Source: Saprospiraceae bacterium (GTDB taxonomy: Bacteria > Bacteroidota > Bacteroidia > Chitinophagales > Saprospiraceae). Taken from it: 64,000 bases of DNA. The notes beneath the pieces were generated by a model that ran no database searches, was not told where the DNA came from, and was given only the letters and a program-made list of their open reading frames with translations. Location: NCBI GenBank assembly GCA_016715105.1, contig JADKBO010000025.1:1-64000 (forward strand). The letters are read 5' to 3'. Shown in pieces: positions 56,321 through 64,000 of this stretch; within the stretch, counting starts at the first letter, position 1, and the number at the start of each line of letters is the position of its first letter. Both the position numbers and the translations under genes were made by a program.

Positions 56321-56518
56321 GAATCGGATCCGGAAATCGGAAACCCGAGACCGGATACGGGAAAATGGGGAGAGGAATAGTAAAAGAGAGAAAGGGAAGA
56401 ATGGACAAATGGATAGATTAATAGATGATACATGAGAATAAATATTAATATGATAGAATACATTTTATAAACTAAAAAAATCGGTTTCCGTACTTCGGTT
56501 TCCGGTCTCCGTTGAATT
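56321..56518. repeat. P12-P13 gap: inverted heptad arms without a gene between
   Basis: Left arm words ATCCGGAAATCGGAAACC and AGACCGGATACGGG (56327-56362) and right arm words TCGGTTTCCG and TTCGGTTTCCGGTCTCCG (56481-56512) are complementary. They are of the same word family as the arms around four-helix-bundle gene 2, but only about 120 bp of non-coding DNA lies between them. Confidence 0.65.
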
Positions 56519-58900
56519 ATGATAAAGAATTATATTAAAATCGCTTGGAGGAATATTCTTAAAAATAAAGGGTATTCTGCAATCAATATTGGTGGACTTG
56601 CTGTAGGTATGGCCGTTGCAATGTTGATAGGATTATGGATCAACTTTGAATTTAATTTTGGTAAGGAACACCAAAATAAAGACCAGATTTTTAATGTGGT
56701 GACCAATGGCTTAGATGCTAATGCAGGCTATAAATACACTACCCAGGCAACACCATTACCACTTTACTCAGAGATTAAAAACACTATTCCTGAAATAAAA
56801 TATTCAGCGGTTGTGAATTGGGGAGGTCGAAATGGTTTGATGGTTGGTGATAAAAAAATCATAAAAAATGGGGCAGATGTTTCTGAAGAGTTTTTTAAAA
56901 TTTTCAAATTTAAATTTCTAAAAGGGGATCCAAATACAGCATTGATTGATCCAAATTCCATTGTGCTTACTGAAAGTACGGCAAAAGAATTATTCAATGA
57001 TGATGTTGCATTTGATCAAATTTTGAAATGGAACAACACCACAAACCTAAAAGTTACCGGAATTATTGAAGATATTCCTCAAAGTACTTTTTTTGGTGAA
57101 AGGCAGTATTTTATGCCTTTCAGTAATTTTGAAAATAGAACAAGTTGGGTTCAAGATGTGAAGGGAAGTTGGGAAAATTACGTGTGCCCCACATATATCG
57201 AACTTATTCCTGGGGCGAATAGGGAACAGGTATTACCTAAAATCAAAAACATTATACAGGAACACAGCAAGGAAAGTAAAAATGAAATTGGTTTGCATGC
57301 CATGAATGAATGGAGGCTATATGATGTATTTGAGAATTGGGAAGCGAAAAGTGGGAGGATAGTGTATGTCAAAATGTTTGGAATTATTGGCTTTTTAGTA
57401 TTGTTATTGGCTTGCATTAATTTCATGAATTTGACCACAGCTCGGAGCGAAAAAAGAGCTAAAGAGATTGGAGTGCGCAAAGCAATTGGATCAGAACGCA
57501 AACAGCTTATTATGCAATTTTTAGTCGAATCAGTTTTAATGTCCGCTCTTTCTATGATTTTGTCAATGGCTATTCTGTTTGCTTTACTGACGTCCTTTAA
57601 TTCAGTTCTTGAAATTAAATTGCAATTCCCTTATCAAAATCCCTACTTCTGGTTGATTAGTGTTATTGTTATGCTAACCACTGGCTTAATGGCAGGAAGT
57701 TATCCTGCTTTTTATCTTTCTTCGTTTTCAAGTATTAAGGCCTTGAAAGGTAAGTTTCAAATACCTGGTGCCTTTATATCCCGAAGGAAAATTTTGGTTA
57801 TTACCCAATTTACGGCATCAATTTCGCTGATAATAGGAACTCTTGTCATTTACAAACAAATTCAATATACAAAAAACAGACCAATAGGCTACGATTCAAA
57901 CAATGTAATGATGGTGGATATACAAGGCGATTTATATCAGAATTACAATGTGGTGAAAAATGAATTGTTGGCAACTGGCTTAATTGATAAGGTTACTAAA
58001 TCGTCAAATGCTATTAATGAGACAAGGGCAAATTCTGTCATAACTGATTACCCTGGAAGAGAAGGCGATCAAAAATTTTCAATAGTTGATATTGCCACTG
58101 GGAGCGATTATTTTGGAACATTAAAGATAAAACTACTGGAGGGGAGGGATTTTAATCAACTCAATTTTGAAGCGGATAAAGATAAAGTTATTTTAAATCA
58201 AGCAGCAGTTGACCTGATGGATATCGAAGATCCGCTAGGTAAATACATCACTGATTGGCGAGGGAATAGACAGGAAATCATTGGTGTAGCTGAAAATTCG
58301 ATTATGGAAAATCCATTTGAAAAAGTGAGACCGGCCAGATTTCTTTGTGATCCGTATTGGGCTGGAATCGTCATGTTTAGAATAAAAGATAATATTTCTT
58401 TGGATAAGGCTGTTGCATCGGTCAGCCCTATATTTAGCAAATACAACCCTTCATTTCCATTTGAATATCGATTTGCTGATGCAGAATTTGATAAAAAATT
58501 CAAAACTGAATCAATGGTTGGCAAATTATCTATCTTCTTTGCAAGTCTTGCCATTTTTATTTCTTGTTTGGGCTTGTTAGGCCTGGCATCTTTTGTAGCC
58601 GAGCAACGCATAAAAGAAATTGGCGTAAGAAAAGTGCTGGGTGCGAGTGTGATCAATTTGTGGCGATTACTTACCAAAGATTTTATCATCTTGGTACTTA
58701 TTTCCTCTTTTATAGCAATACCCATAGCTTGGTATTTCATGAATGAATGGTTACAAAAATATACTTACAGAACAGAGATTAGCTGGTGGATATTTGTTGC
58801 AGCCGGGACTGGAGCATTGGCTATTACTTTGTTAACAGTAAGTTTTCAGGCAATCAAGGCAGCTTTGATGAATCCTGTGAAGAGTTTACGAACGGATTAA
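56519..58900 (+). CDS. P13: double-FtsX ABC permease, 'ARSEKR' subgroup
   Basis: The product has 793 residues and starts MIKNYIKIAWRNILKNKGYSAINIGGLAVGMAVAMLIGLWINFEFNFG. First core KEIGVRKAIGSE (about residue 315) after NFMNLTTARSEKRA; second KEIGVRKVLGAS (about 699) after LLGLASFVAEQRI. It is nearest to P4 and P12 in its first helix, but its periplasmic domains differ (MNEWRLYDVFENWEAKSGRIVYVK). The last 50 residues (NEWLQKYTYRTEISWWIF) are almost the same as in P6. It starts after the CGGTTTC leader shared with P10 and P11 but without their operator. Confidence 0.93.
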   Translation: MIKNYIKIAWRNILKNKGYSAINIGGLAVGMAVAMLIGLWINFEFNFGKEHQNKDQIFNVVTNGLDANAGYKYTTQATPLPLYSEIKNTIPEIKYSAVVNWGGRNGLMVGDKKIIKNGADVSEEFFKIFKFKFLKGDPNTALIDPNSIVLTESTAKELFNDDVAFDQILKWNNTTNLKVTGIIEDIPQSTFFGERQYFMPFSNFENRTSWVQDVKGSWENYVCPTYIELIPGANREQVLPKIKNIIQEHSKESKNEIGLHAMNEWRLYDVFENWEAKSGRIVYVKMFGIIGFLVLLLACINFMNLTTARSEKRAKEIGVRKAIGSERKQLIMQFLVESVLMSALSMILSMAILFALLTSFNSVLEIKLQFPYQNPYFWLISVIVMLTTGLMAGSYPAFYLSSFSSIKALKGKFQIPGAFISRRKILVITQFTASISLIIGTLVIYKQIQYTKNRPIGYDSNNVMMVDIQGDLYQNYNVVKNELLATGLIDKVTKSSNAINETRANSVITDYPGREGDQKFSIVDIATGSDYFGTLKIKLLEGRDFNQLNFEADKDKVILNQAAVDLMDIEDPLGKYITDWRGNRQEIIGVAENSIMENPFEKVRPARFLCDPYWAGIVMFRIKDNISLDKAVASVSPIFSKYNPSFPFEYRFADAEFDKKFKTESMVGKLSIFFASLAIFISCLGLLGLASFVAEQRIKEIGVRKVLGASVINLWRLLTKDFIILVLISSFIAIPIAWYFMNEWLQKYTYRTEISWWIFVAAGTGALAITLLTVSFQAIKAALMNPVKSLRTD

Positions 58901-58902
58901 TG

Positions 58903-59026
58903 TAATGAGTGAATAGTAAATAGTAAATAGTAAATAGTGAATAGTAAATAGTGAATGGTGTGAAATGTGAAATGTGAAATGTGAGATGTGAGATGTGAGA
59001 TGTGAGATGTGAAATGTGAGATGTAA
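58903..59026. repeat. Heptad array (GTGAATA, GTAAATA, GTGAAAT, GTGAGAT words)
   Basis: About 17 units in one run: first GTGAATA/GTAAATA, then GTGAAAT, then GTGAGAT. The word changes step by step along the array, as expected if units expand locally after point mutation. Confidence 0.85.
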
Positions 59027-59079
59027 ATGGGCAATTTCACAATTGGCAATTTCGCAGTCACATCAGTTTCGCAGGAGAT

Positions 59080-59146
59080 GTTTATTTGTTTATGCGTTTA
59101 TTTGTTTATGACTGAATAAACGATTAAACACATAAACAGTTAAACC
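59080..59146. repeat. Inverted octamer repeats (TTTGTTTA / AATAAACG words)
   Basis: The left arm (59080-59110) repeats TTTGTTTA and TGCGTTTA at 8-bp period. The right arm (59115-59146) reads AATAAACG, ATTAAACA, CATAAACA, GTTAAACC. The arms are largely complementary and could fold into a long hairpin. This is the only 8-bp-period repeat noticed in the window. Confidence 0.65.
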
Positions 59147-59226
59147 ACCTTTAGATAATAGGTGGCAATAATTATAATCAAAAATTGGATGATAATAAAA
59201 GGCCTTAGATAAAAGTTTTGAATGCG

Positions 59227-59865
59227 ATGATAAAATATTTATTTGTTACACTCTTGATAAGCCCATTTTTAGCATTTTCGCAAGGGAATAGAGATTTGGA
59301 TTCTACTAATATTTCAAATCAAGGGAATATTGCAAATAGGGTATTAAACGTATCAATTTTTAATCATGCTATTTCCTTGCCTTTTTATAAAATGATACGT
59401 TTGCCAATTCATCCAGGTCTTCAAATTGGGAAAGAATTTCACATAAAGGAATCGGCTAAGGCCAAACTTTTTCAAACTTTGAATGTAGGTTTTTTTTACA
59501 ATGCGTACAATGGAACAGGGTTATATTTAAACAGTCAGTTTTCATTGAGGCATAAAATCAAATATGGAGTTTTTGCTGAAGGAGGAATTGGAGGTGGATA
59601 TTTACGAGTATTTCATCCTACAGATATTTACAAGTTGTCGGCAAATGGAGATTATATAAAGGCAAATGACAAGGGTTTTTCGTCTTTACTAATTTCGTTC
59701 GGCATAAGTCTAGGGTATGAATTGAAATCAAAGAAGAATCGGGTCTTATCGCCTTTTTTGCGCTATGAAAATTTTATACAAACCAGGTATAATAGCGAAG
59801 TGCCAGTGTTGCCTCATGCAACTTATCACTTAGGTTTGAAAATTCGGAAAAATAAATTGTTATGA
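59227..59865 (+). CDS. Outer-membrane beta-barrel-like protein
   Basis: The product has 212 residues from the ATG at 59227, which begins the signal peptide MIKYLFVTLLISPFLAFSQ; an in-frame TTG at 59218 would add three residues. The mature part has alternating strands (LNVGFFYNAYNGTGLYLNSQFSLRHKIKYGVFAEGGIGGGYLR, SLLISFGISLGYELKS, YHLGLKIRKNKLL) as in small outer-membrane barrels. Family and role are unknown. It overlaps the serine hydrolase start by 4 bp (ATGA), so the two are translated together. It starts a two-gene unit inserted between P13 and P14. Confidence 0.75.
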   Translation: MIKYLFVTLLISPFLAFSQGNRDLDSTNISNQGNIANRVLNVSIFNHAISLPFYKMIRLPIHPGLQIGKEFHIKESAKAKLFQTLNVGFFYNAYNGTGLYLNSQFSLRHKIKYGVFAEGGIGGGYLRVFHPTDIYKLSANGDYIKANDKGFSSLLISFGISLGYELKSKKNRVLSPFLRYENFIQTRYNSEVPVLPHATYHLGLKIRKNKLL

Positions 59866-60995
59866 AAAAAATAGCATTATTTTTTCTAATTCCTTTCCTT
59901 GTTAATTGCAATGTTGAAGATTGGTCAATACCTCAAACCCAATGTGCTGAAGATATTCCTAATCTGGTAAGTGGATTTGCAAAAGAAAAACTTTACCAAC
60001 AGGCCATTGATGAAGCGGTAAGAAAAGGTATACCGGGATTAGTCCTTTTGGTTAGAACAGGAGAAGATAGTTTATGGGTAGGCTCATCTGGAAAGGCAAA
60101 GATAGAAAGCAATGAAGCCATGATGCCCTGTCACATTCATCATTCGGCCAGTGTTGCGAAAATGTATATGGCAACAGCTGCAATGTTATTAGTTGAAGAT
60201 GGCCTGTTGGAATTGGACGCACCTGTTAAGAATTATCTAGATGAAGATATTGTAAATCATATTGATAACTGTAAAAAGGCAACAGTACGTCAATTGCTCA
60301 ATCACACCTCTGGCATCAGAGATTTTATTTTGGAAACTAATTTTCTAACAGACTATTTTAATGATTATTTTCACAATAATAATACTGCAGATTTTTTGAA
60401 ATATGTGTATGATAAACCATCAAAATTTGCACCCGGGTCGAGAGCGGAGTATTCGAATATAAATACGGTCTTACTTACCCTTATTATTGATAAAGTTGCT
60501 GGCTCCCATGCAGATGTAATAAGTGATAGGATAATTAAAAAATTGGACCTTAAAAATACCTTTTACAAAAATGAGCAGGGCTATCCCAATCCTAATGGTT
60601 TAGTGAATTCATATTGGGATAGATATAGTAACGGAAAGCTTGAGAATATAACCAAAGTGGCTATCCATTTTGATGAAACAAACGTCGGGCATGATGCCAT
60701 GCTTGCCACTGCCTATGATTATAGTTTATTTATAAGATCATTGATGGAAGGTAAACTTGTTTCTCATAAATCTTTGAACGAAATGATGACTTGGAAGTAT
60801 GATCAAAAAGATGAAATATATAATGGGTTTGGTTTGCTCAGAGAAATTACACCATATGGTGACGCTATTGGCCATGCAGGTGGTAATTTTGGAGTAGCTA
60901 TGCAAGTACAGTACTACCCTGAGCGTGATGTTACAATTGTGTTATGTACCAACATATCAGGATTTTTCCTTCACCAGCTCGCGATGAAGTCATAG
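59862..60995 (+). CDS. Serine hydrolase, beta-lactamase/DD-peptidase fold (class C type)
   Basis: The product has 377 residues as read, with a lipoprotein-like leader (MKKIALFFLIPFLVNCNVEDW). Catalytic motifs: SVAK (SxxK) in HHSASVAKMYMA, YSN (YxN) in AEYSNINTVLL, and HAGG near the end in place of KTG. The family acts on peptides, esters or beta-lactams outside the cytoplasm; the function of this member is open. Near the end one T seems to be missing in the run at 60963-60967: in the next frame the C-terminus continues FPSPARDEVIALAKTIENLVLK to a stop at 61031-61033, which looks like the natural end. It is translationally coupled to the outer-membrane-like protein upstream. Confidence 0.88.
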   Translation: MKKIALFFLIPFLVNCNVEDWSIPQTQCAEDIPNLVSGFAKEKLYQQAIDEAVRKGIPGLVLLVRTGEDSLWVGSSGKAKIESNEAMMPCHIHHSASVAKMYMATAAMLLVEDGLLELDAPVKNYLDEDIVNHIDNCKKATVRQLLNHTSGIRDFILETNFLTDYFNDYFHNNNTADFLKYVYDKPSKFAPGSRAEYSNINTVLLTLIIDKVAGSHADVISDRIIKKLDLKNTFYKNEQGYPNPNGLVNSYWDRYSNGKLENITKVAIHFDETNVGHDAMLATAYDYSLFIRSLMEGKLVSHKSLNEMMTWKYDQKDEIYNGFGLLREITPYGDAIGHAGGNFGVAMQVQYYPERDVTIVLCTNISGFFLHQLAMKS

Positions 60996-61138
60996 CATTA
61001 GCAAAAACTATAGAGAACTTGGTTTTGAAATAAGCTTATCATGATTGCTAATGAGAGTTAAAAAATTAATTAGCAATGGTGAATGATATGAAAAATTTAG
61101 TGGATTATAGGATAATTGAAAAATATTAAATAGAAATA

Positions 61139-63592
61139 ATGATTAAGAATTATTTTAAAATAACCTGGCGAAATCTTGTTAAAAATAAGGTTTATACAAT
61201 AATAAACATCTTAGGATTGAGTATAGGGATTGCGACAAGCCTTGCAATATATTTATTGATCAATTTTGAAATGAGTTACGAAAATTTCTGGACTCATAAA
61301 AATGAGATTTATAAAATAACTAGTGTATTTGACTATCCAGAAGGTGTTACTTATAATGAAGGAATCAGTGCGCCAATTCCTGCCGTATTGCGAGCAGAAT
61401 TACCAGATTTTGAGCAATTGACAGCGTTACAGATTTTTTGGACGGATGTAAGAATTCCTGCTATCAATGGGGCAGATCAATATTTCCCAGAACCGAATTG
61501 GCCATTGGTTAAACCCGACATTATGGTGGTTGATACGAACTATTTTCGAGTTTTTCCATATGAATGGATTGTTGGTAACCCAAATTTTAGTCTTCACAAG
61601 CCCAATGCTGTTGTATTGACTGAGTCAAAAATGAAGCAATATTTTGGTGATGTTGCGCCTGAAAATGTACTAGGAAAACAGATCATTTATTCAGATTCAT
61701 TGGCAACTACAGTGACTGGTATTGTCAAAGATTTGCCTCAAAACACGGATATCAATGGACATGATTTCATTTCCTTTTCTTCGATACAAAGTGAAAATTG
61801 GCAATCTTTTTTTCAGTTTAAACAGTGGACAAATACCAATTCAACTTCTCAGGCTTTTGTCCAATTGTCAGATAAAAAGGATATTAGTAAATATGAAACA
61901 GAAATTCGAAATATAGTAAAGAATCATGTTGATCCAAATGATAAGTGGAATCACCTGAGGAAATTTGACTTGCAACCGCTTACAAAAATGCACTTCAATA
62001 CTGCCTATGAAGACATGGTCATGGGAAGAATTGTAGATATGAAAACTTTTTACATCCTATTTGTAGTTGCCATATTCATCTTGATTTTGGCCATTATAAA
62101 TTTTATAAATCTGAGTACAGCTCAATCTTTTAAAAGAGGTAAAGAAATTGGGATTAGGAAGTTGTTGGGAGGTCAAATAAATAATTTAATTTTTCAATTT
62201 CTGACAGAAACATTTTTGCTTACTATTGGTGCTGTTTTTATTTCTGCGATTTTGATCCAACCAATATTTGCATTGTTTTCTGACTTTTTACCCGGAAATC
62301 TATTTTTCAACTATTTGGATCCTAAGATATTGTCCTTTTTATTATTGTTAGTGGCTGTTACCACAGTACTTGCAGGAGTTTATCCTGCTTTTATTAGTTC
62401 TCGCAAGAATTTAGTCCATAATTTGAAAAATACAGTAGTTGAAACAGATCCCAAAAGTCTGACTTTTGGTAAATCCCTGATTGTTTTTCAATTTGCCATA
62501 GCTCAAATTTTTATTATTTGCACACTGGTCATGTTTTTGCAATCTGATTATTTGAGAAATAAAGACATGGGCATTCAAAAAGATCAAATAGTTTATTTTG
62601 ATTTAAGCTGGAAATTGGATAATGAAAAGAGAGCCATTTTAGTTGATGAATTATCCAAATTGAATGGTGTAGGCGATGTTTGTTTATCTGATGTTGTAGC
62701 CAGAAGTGGATTTTCAACGAATAGACTTAAATTCAAAAATAAAGAATTGGACGTACACCAAAAGTCTGTAGATGATAAATTTATAAATTTCTATGCCCTG
62801 GAAATTATAGCGGGAAGCGCACTAATGGAAAGTGATACACCAAGGGAAGTTGTTGTAAATGAGGCTTTTACAAGGGCATATGGCTATGAACATCCTGAAG
62901 ACGCGGTAGGTGATATGATGGATTGGTGGGATACCAATAATAATCCCATGAAGATACCTATCGTAGGAGTATTAAAGGATTTTAATTTTCAATCATTACA
63001 TCACGTAATCAAACCTTTGATGATCAGGACTGAACCTAAATATGCTAGAAATCTTGCCATTAAATTGAATGAAGAGGTGATAGATATGAAATCACTTACC
63101 AAAAGAGTCAATGAAGTTTATAAAAACACCTTTCCCAACATTAAAGAAGATATTTCTCTAGAGTATCTGGATAATGATATTTCAAGATTCTATGATAATG
63201 AGCGAAGTCAAGCCAAACTACTCAATACCGCTACTTTTATTTCAATTTTAATTTCTTGTCTTGGTTTGCTAGGATTGACTTTTCACAATATCCAGCAAAA
63301 GACAAAAGAAATAGGTATCAGAAAAGTTTTAGGAGCAAGTATCAGCAGTATAGTTCTTTTACTTTCAAAGAATTTTTTGAAATTAATCTTAATTTCTATT
63401 GTAATTGCAGGACCTCTGGCTATGTATTTTAGTTATAATTGGTTGAATAATTATGCCTATAGTATCCAATTTCCATGGTGGGTCTTTATTTTGGGTGGAG
63501 GCATTTTGATTATTATAGCTATGATTGCTGTTAGTTTTCAATCCATTAAAGCGGCATTTGTCAATCCTATTAAGAGTTTGCGAAATGATTGA
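61139..63592 (+). CDS. P14: double-FtsX MacB-type ABC permease
   Basis: The product has 817 residues and starts MIKNYFKITWRNLVKNKVYTIINILGLSIGIATSLAIYLLINFEMSYENFW. First core KEIGIRKLLGGQ (about residue 335) after NFINLSTAQSFKRG; second KEIGIRKVLGAS (about 723) after LLGLTFHNIQQKT. The first periplasmic domain is longer than elsewhere, with a tryptophan-rich piece (PEPNWPLVKPDI, SENWQSFFQFKQW). It is the last permease of the array and stands about 100 bp after the serine hydrolase, so it may be transcribed with the hydrolase pair rather than with P13. The frame is intact. Confidence 0.93.
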   Translation: MIKNYFKITWRNLVKNKVYTIINILGLSIGIATSLAIYLLINFEMSYENFWTHKNEIYKITSVFDYPEGVTYNEGISAPIPAVLRAELPDFEQLTALQIFWTDVRIPAINGADQYFPEPNWPLVKPDIMVVDTNYFRVFPYEWIVGNPNFSLHKPNAVVLTESKMKQYFGDVAPENVLGKQIIYSDSLATTVTGIVKDLPQNTDINGHDFISFSSIQSENWQSFFQFKQWTNTNSTSQAFVQLSDKKDISKYETEIRNIVKNHVDPNDKWNHLRKFDLQPLTKMHFNTAYEDMVMGRIVDMKTFYILFVVAIFILILAIINFINLSTAQSFKRGKEIGIRKLLGGQINNLIFQFLTETFLLTIGAVFISAILIQPIFALFSDFLPGNLFFNYLDPKILSFLLLLVAVTTVLAGVYPAFISSRKNLVHNLKNTVVETDPKSLTFGKSLIVFQFAIAQIFIICTLVMFLQSDYLRNKDMGIQKDQIVYFDLSWKLDNEKRAILVDELSKLNGVGDVCLSDVVARSGFSTNRLKFKNKELDVHQKSVDDKFINFYALEIIAGSALMESDTPREVVVNEAFTRAYGYEHPEDAVGDMMDWWDTNNNPMKIPIVGVLKDFNFQSLHHVIKPLMIRTEPKYARNLAIKLNEEVIDMKSLTKRVNEVYKNTFPNIKEDISLEYLDNDISRFYDNERSQAKLLNTATFISILISCLGLLGLTFHNIQQKTKEIGIRKVLGASISSIVLLLSKNFLKLILISIVIAGPLAMYFSYNWLNNYAYSIQFPWWVFILGGGILIIIAMIAVSFQSIKAAFVNPIKSLRND

Positions 63593-63593
63593 G

Positions 63594-63735
63594 TAAATAG
63601 TAAATAGTAAATGGTGAATGGTGAATGGTGAGATGTGAGATGAAATGTGAAATGTGAGATGTGAGATGTGAAATGTGAGATGTGAAATGTGAAATGTGAG
63701 ATGTGAAATGTGGATTGTGAATTGGAACCAGATGC
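63594..63735. repeat. Heptad array after P14
   Basis: About 19 units: GTAAATA, GTAAATG, GTGAATG, GTGAGAT, GTGAAAT and finally GTGGATT/GTGAATT, again with a gradual change of word along the array. It follows the P14 stop codon directly. One GTGAGAT copy is shortened by two bases near 63636. Confidence 0.85.
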
Positions 63736-63786
63736 AGTACAATAAGGCAATAAGGCAATGGGCAATAGAGCCTTAACTATTATTCT

Positions 63787-64000
63787 TTAATAAACGTATG
63801 TTAATGAAAACAATACATATCGGGGGAAAAGGTTCACTGAGGTAACTTGACTTCTGATCGTAGAAACAGAAGCTGTATTTTGTATGTTTTGGCCTGTAAG
63901 ATTGTAACCTGAAAGTCCCAATTTGTATTTTTCATTTCTAAAGGAATACTTGATTTTGGCATCGAGTATGAAACTATTTTGGTTAGAATGTGTAGACTTG
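63787..64000 (-). CDS. C-terminal end of an outer-membrane beta-barrel protein (partial)
   Basis: The frame runs from the window edge to a stop at 63787-63789 and shows 71 residues. It has the closing strands of a large outer-membrane barrel: FILDAKIKYSFRNEKYKLGLSGYNLTGQN, then SVSTIRSQVTSVNLFPRYVLFSLTYVY with the aromatic last residue. The LFPRYVLFSLTY ending is common in Bacteroidota TonB-dependent receptors or carboxypeptidase-regulatory-like barrel proteins. It is convergent with P14, so the permease array ends here. Confidence 0.75.
   Translation of the reverse strand, partial: KSTHSNQNSFILDAKIKYSFRNEKYKLGLSGYNLTGQNIQNTASVSTIRSQVTSVNLFPRYVLFSLTYVY

Overview
The window is AT-rich DNA from a member of the Bacteroidota. 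Markers are a SusC/SusD pair, two TlpA-type thioredoxin-like exported proteins, TonB-C-like and DUF4097-like exported proteins, S23/IVP four-helix-bundle genes and very long MacB/FtsX-type permeases. A Saprospiria-like lineage fits but is not proven. I see no tRNA, rRNA or CRISPR array.

Region 1 (1-6.4 kb) holds exported or envelope proteins: a TPR protein cut by the left edge, coupled to a TonB-C-like protein; two thioredoxin-like proteins; a complete IS982-family insertion sequence with 18-bp inverted ends and a likely 6-bp target duplication; and two unknown exported proteins. Region 2 (6.4-16 kb) is mostly on the minus strand: a secreted alpha/beta hydrolase, a nested inverted repeat that may be a miniature element, two unknown exported proteins, and a SusC-SusD nutrient-uptake operon that ends in a clear terminator. 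SusC carries one frameshift.

Region 3 (16-63.6 kb) is the main interest. A sigma54-type response regulator and its histidine kinase (minus strand, both frameshifted) lie divergent from a MacA/HlyD-like adaptor. The adaptor is followed by one MacB-type ATPase and then by fourteen tandem paralogs of an approximately 800-residue double-FtsX permease, called P1 to P14 here. No second ATPase is present. A conserved regulatory cassette occurs three times: a GTGTAC...ACAC operator, exactly 50 bp, then a TTGGCAC sigma54-like promoter. It stands before the adaptor gene, P10 and P11, so the two-component system probably drives the adaptor operon and parts of the array. A DUF4097-like beta-helix gene sits between P10 and P11, and a decayed copy lies before P10. 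This shows that a block of [DUF4097 end, terminator, operator, promoter, permease] was duplicated. An outer-membrane-like protein and a serine hydrolase lie between P13 and P14. The right edge holds the C-terminal end of an outer-membrane beta-barrel protein on the minus strand.

The intergenic DNA of the array is packed with degenerate 7-bp-period repeats in several word families, and with a recurring composite block of palindromes. Two four-helix-bundle (S23/IVP-like) genes, each enclosed by inverted heptad arrays, interrupt the adaptor-ATPase-permease operon at both internal junctions and look like insertions. Eight single-base frameshifts in seven genes, plus one in-frame TGA, occur between 12 and 61 kb. 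Several lie in homopolymer runs, so sequencing error must be excluded before decay is claimed.
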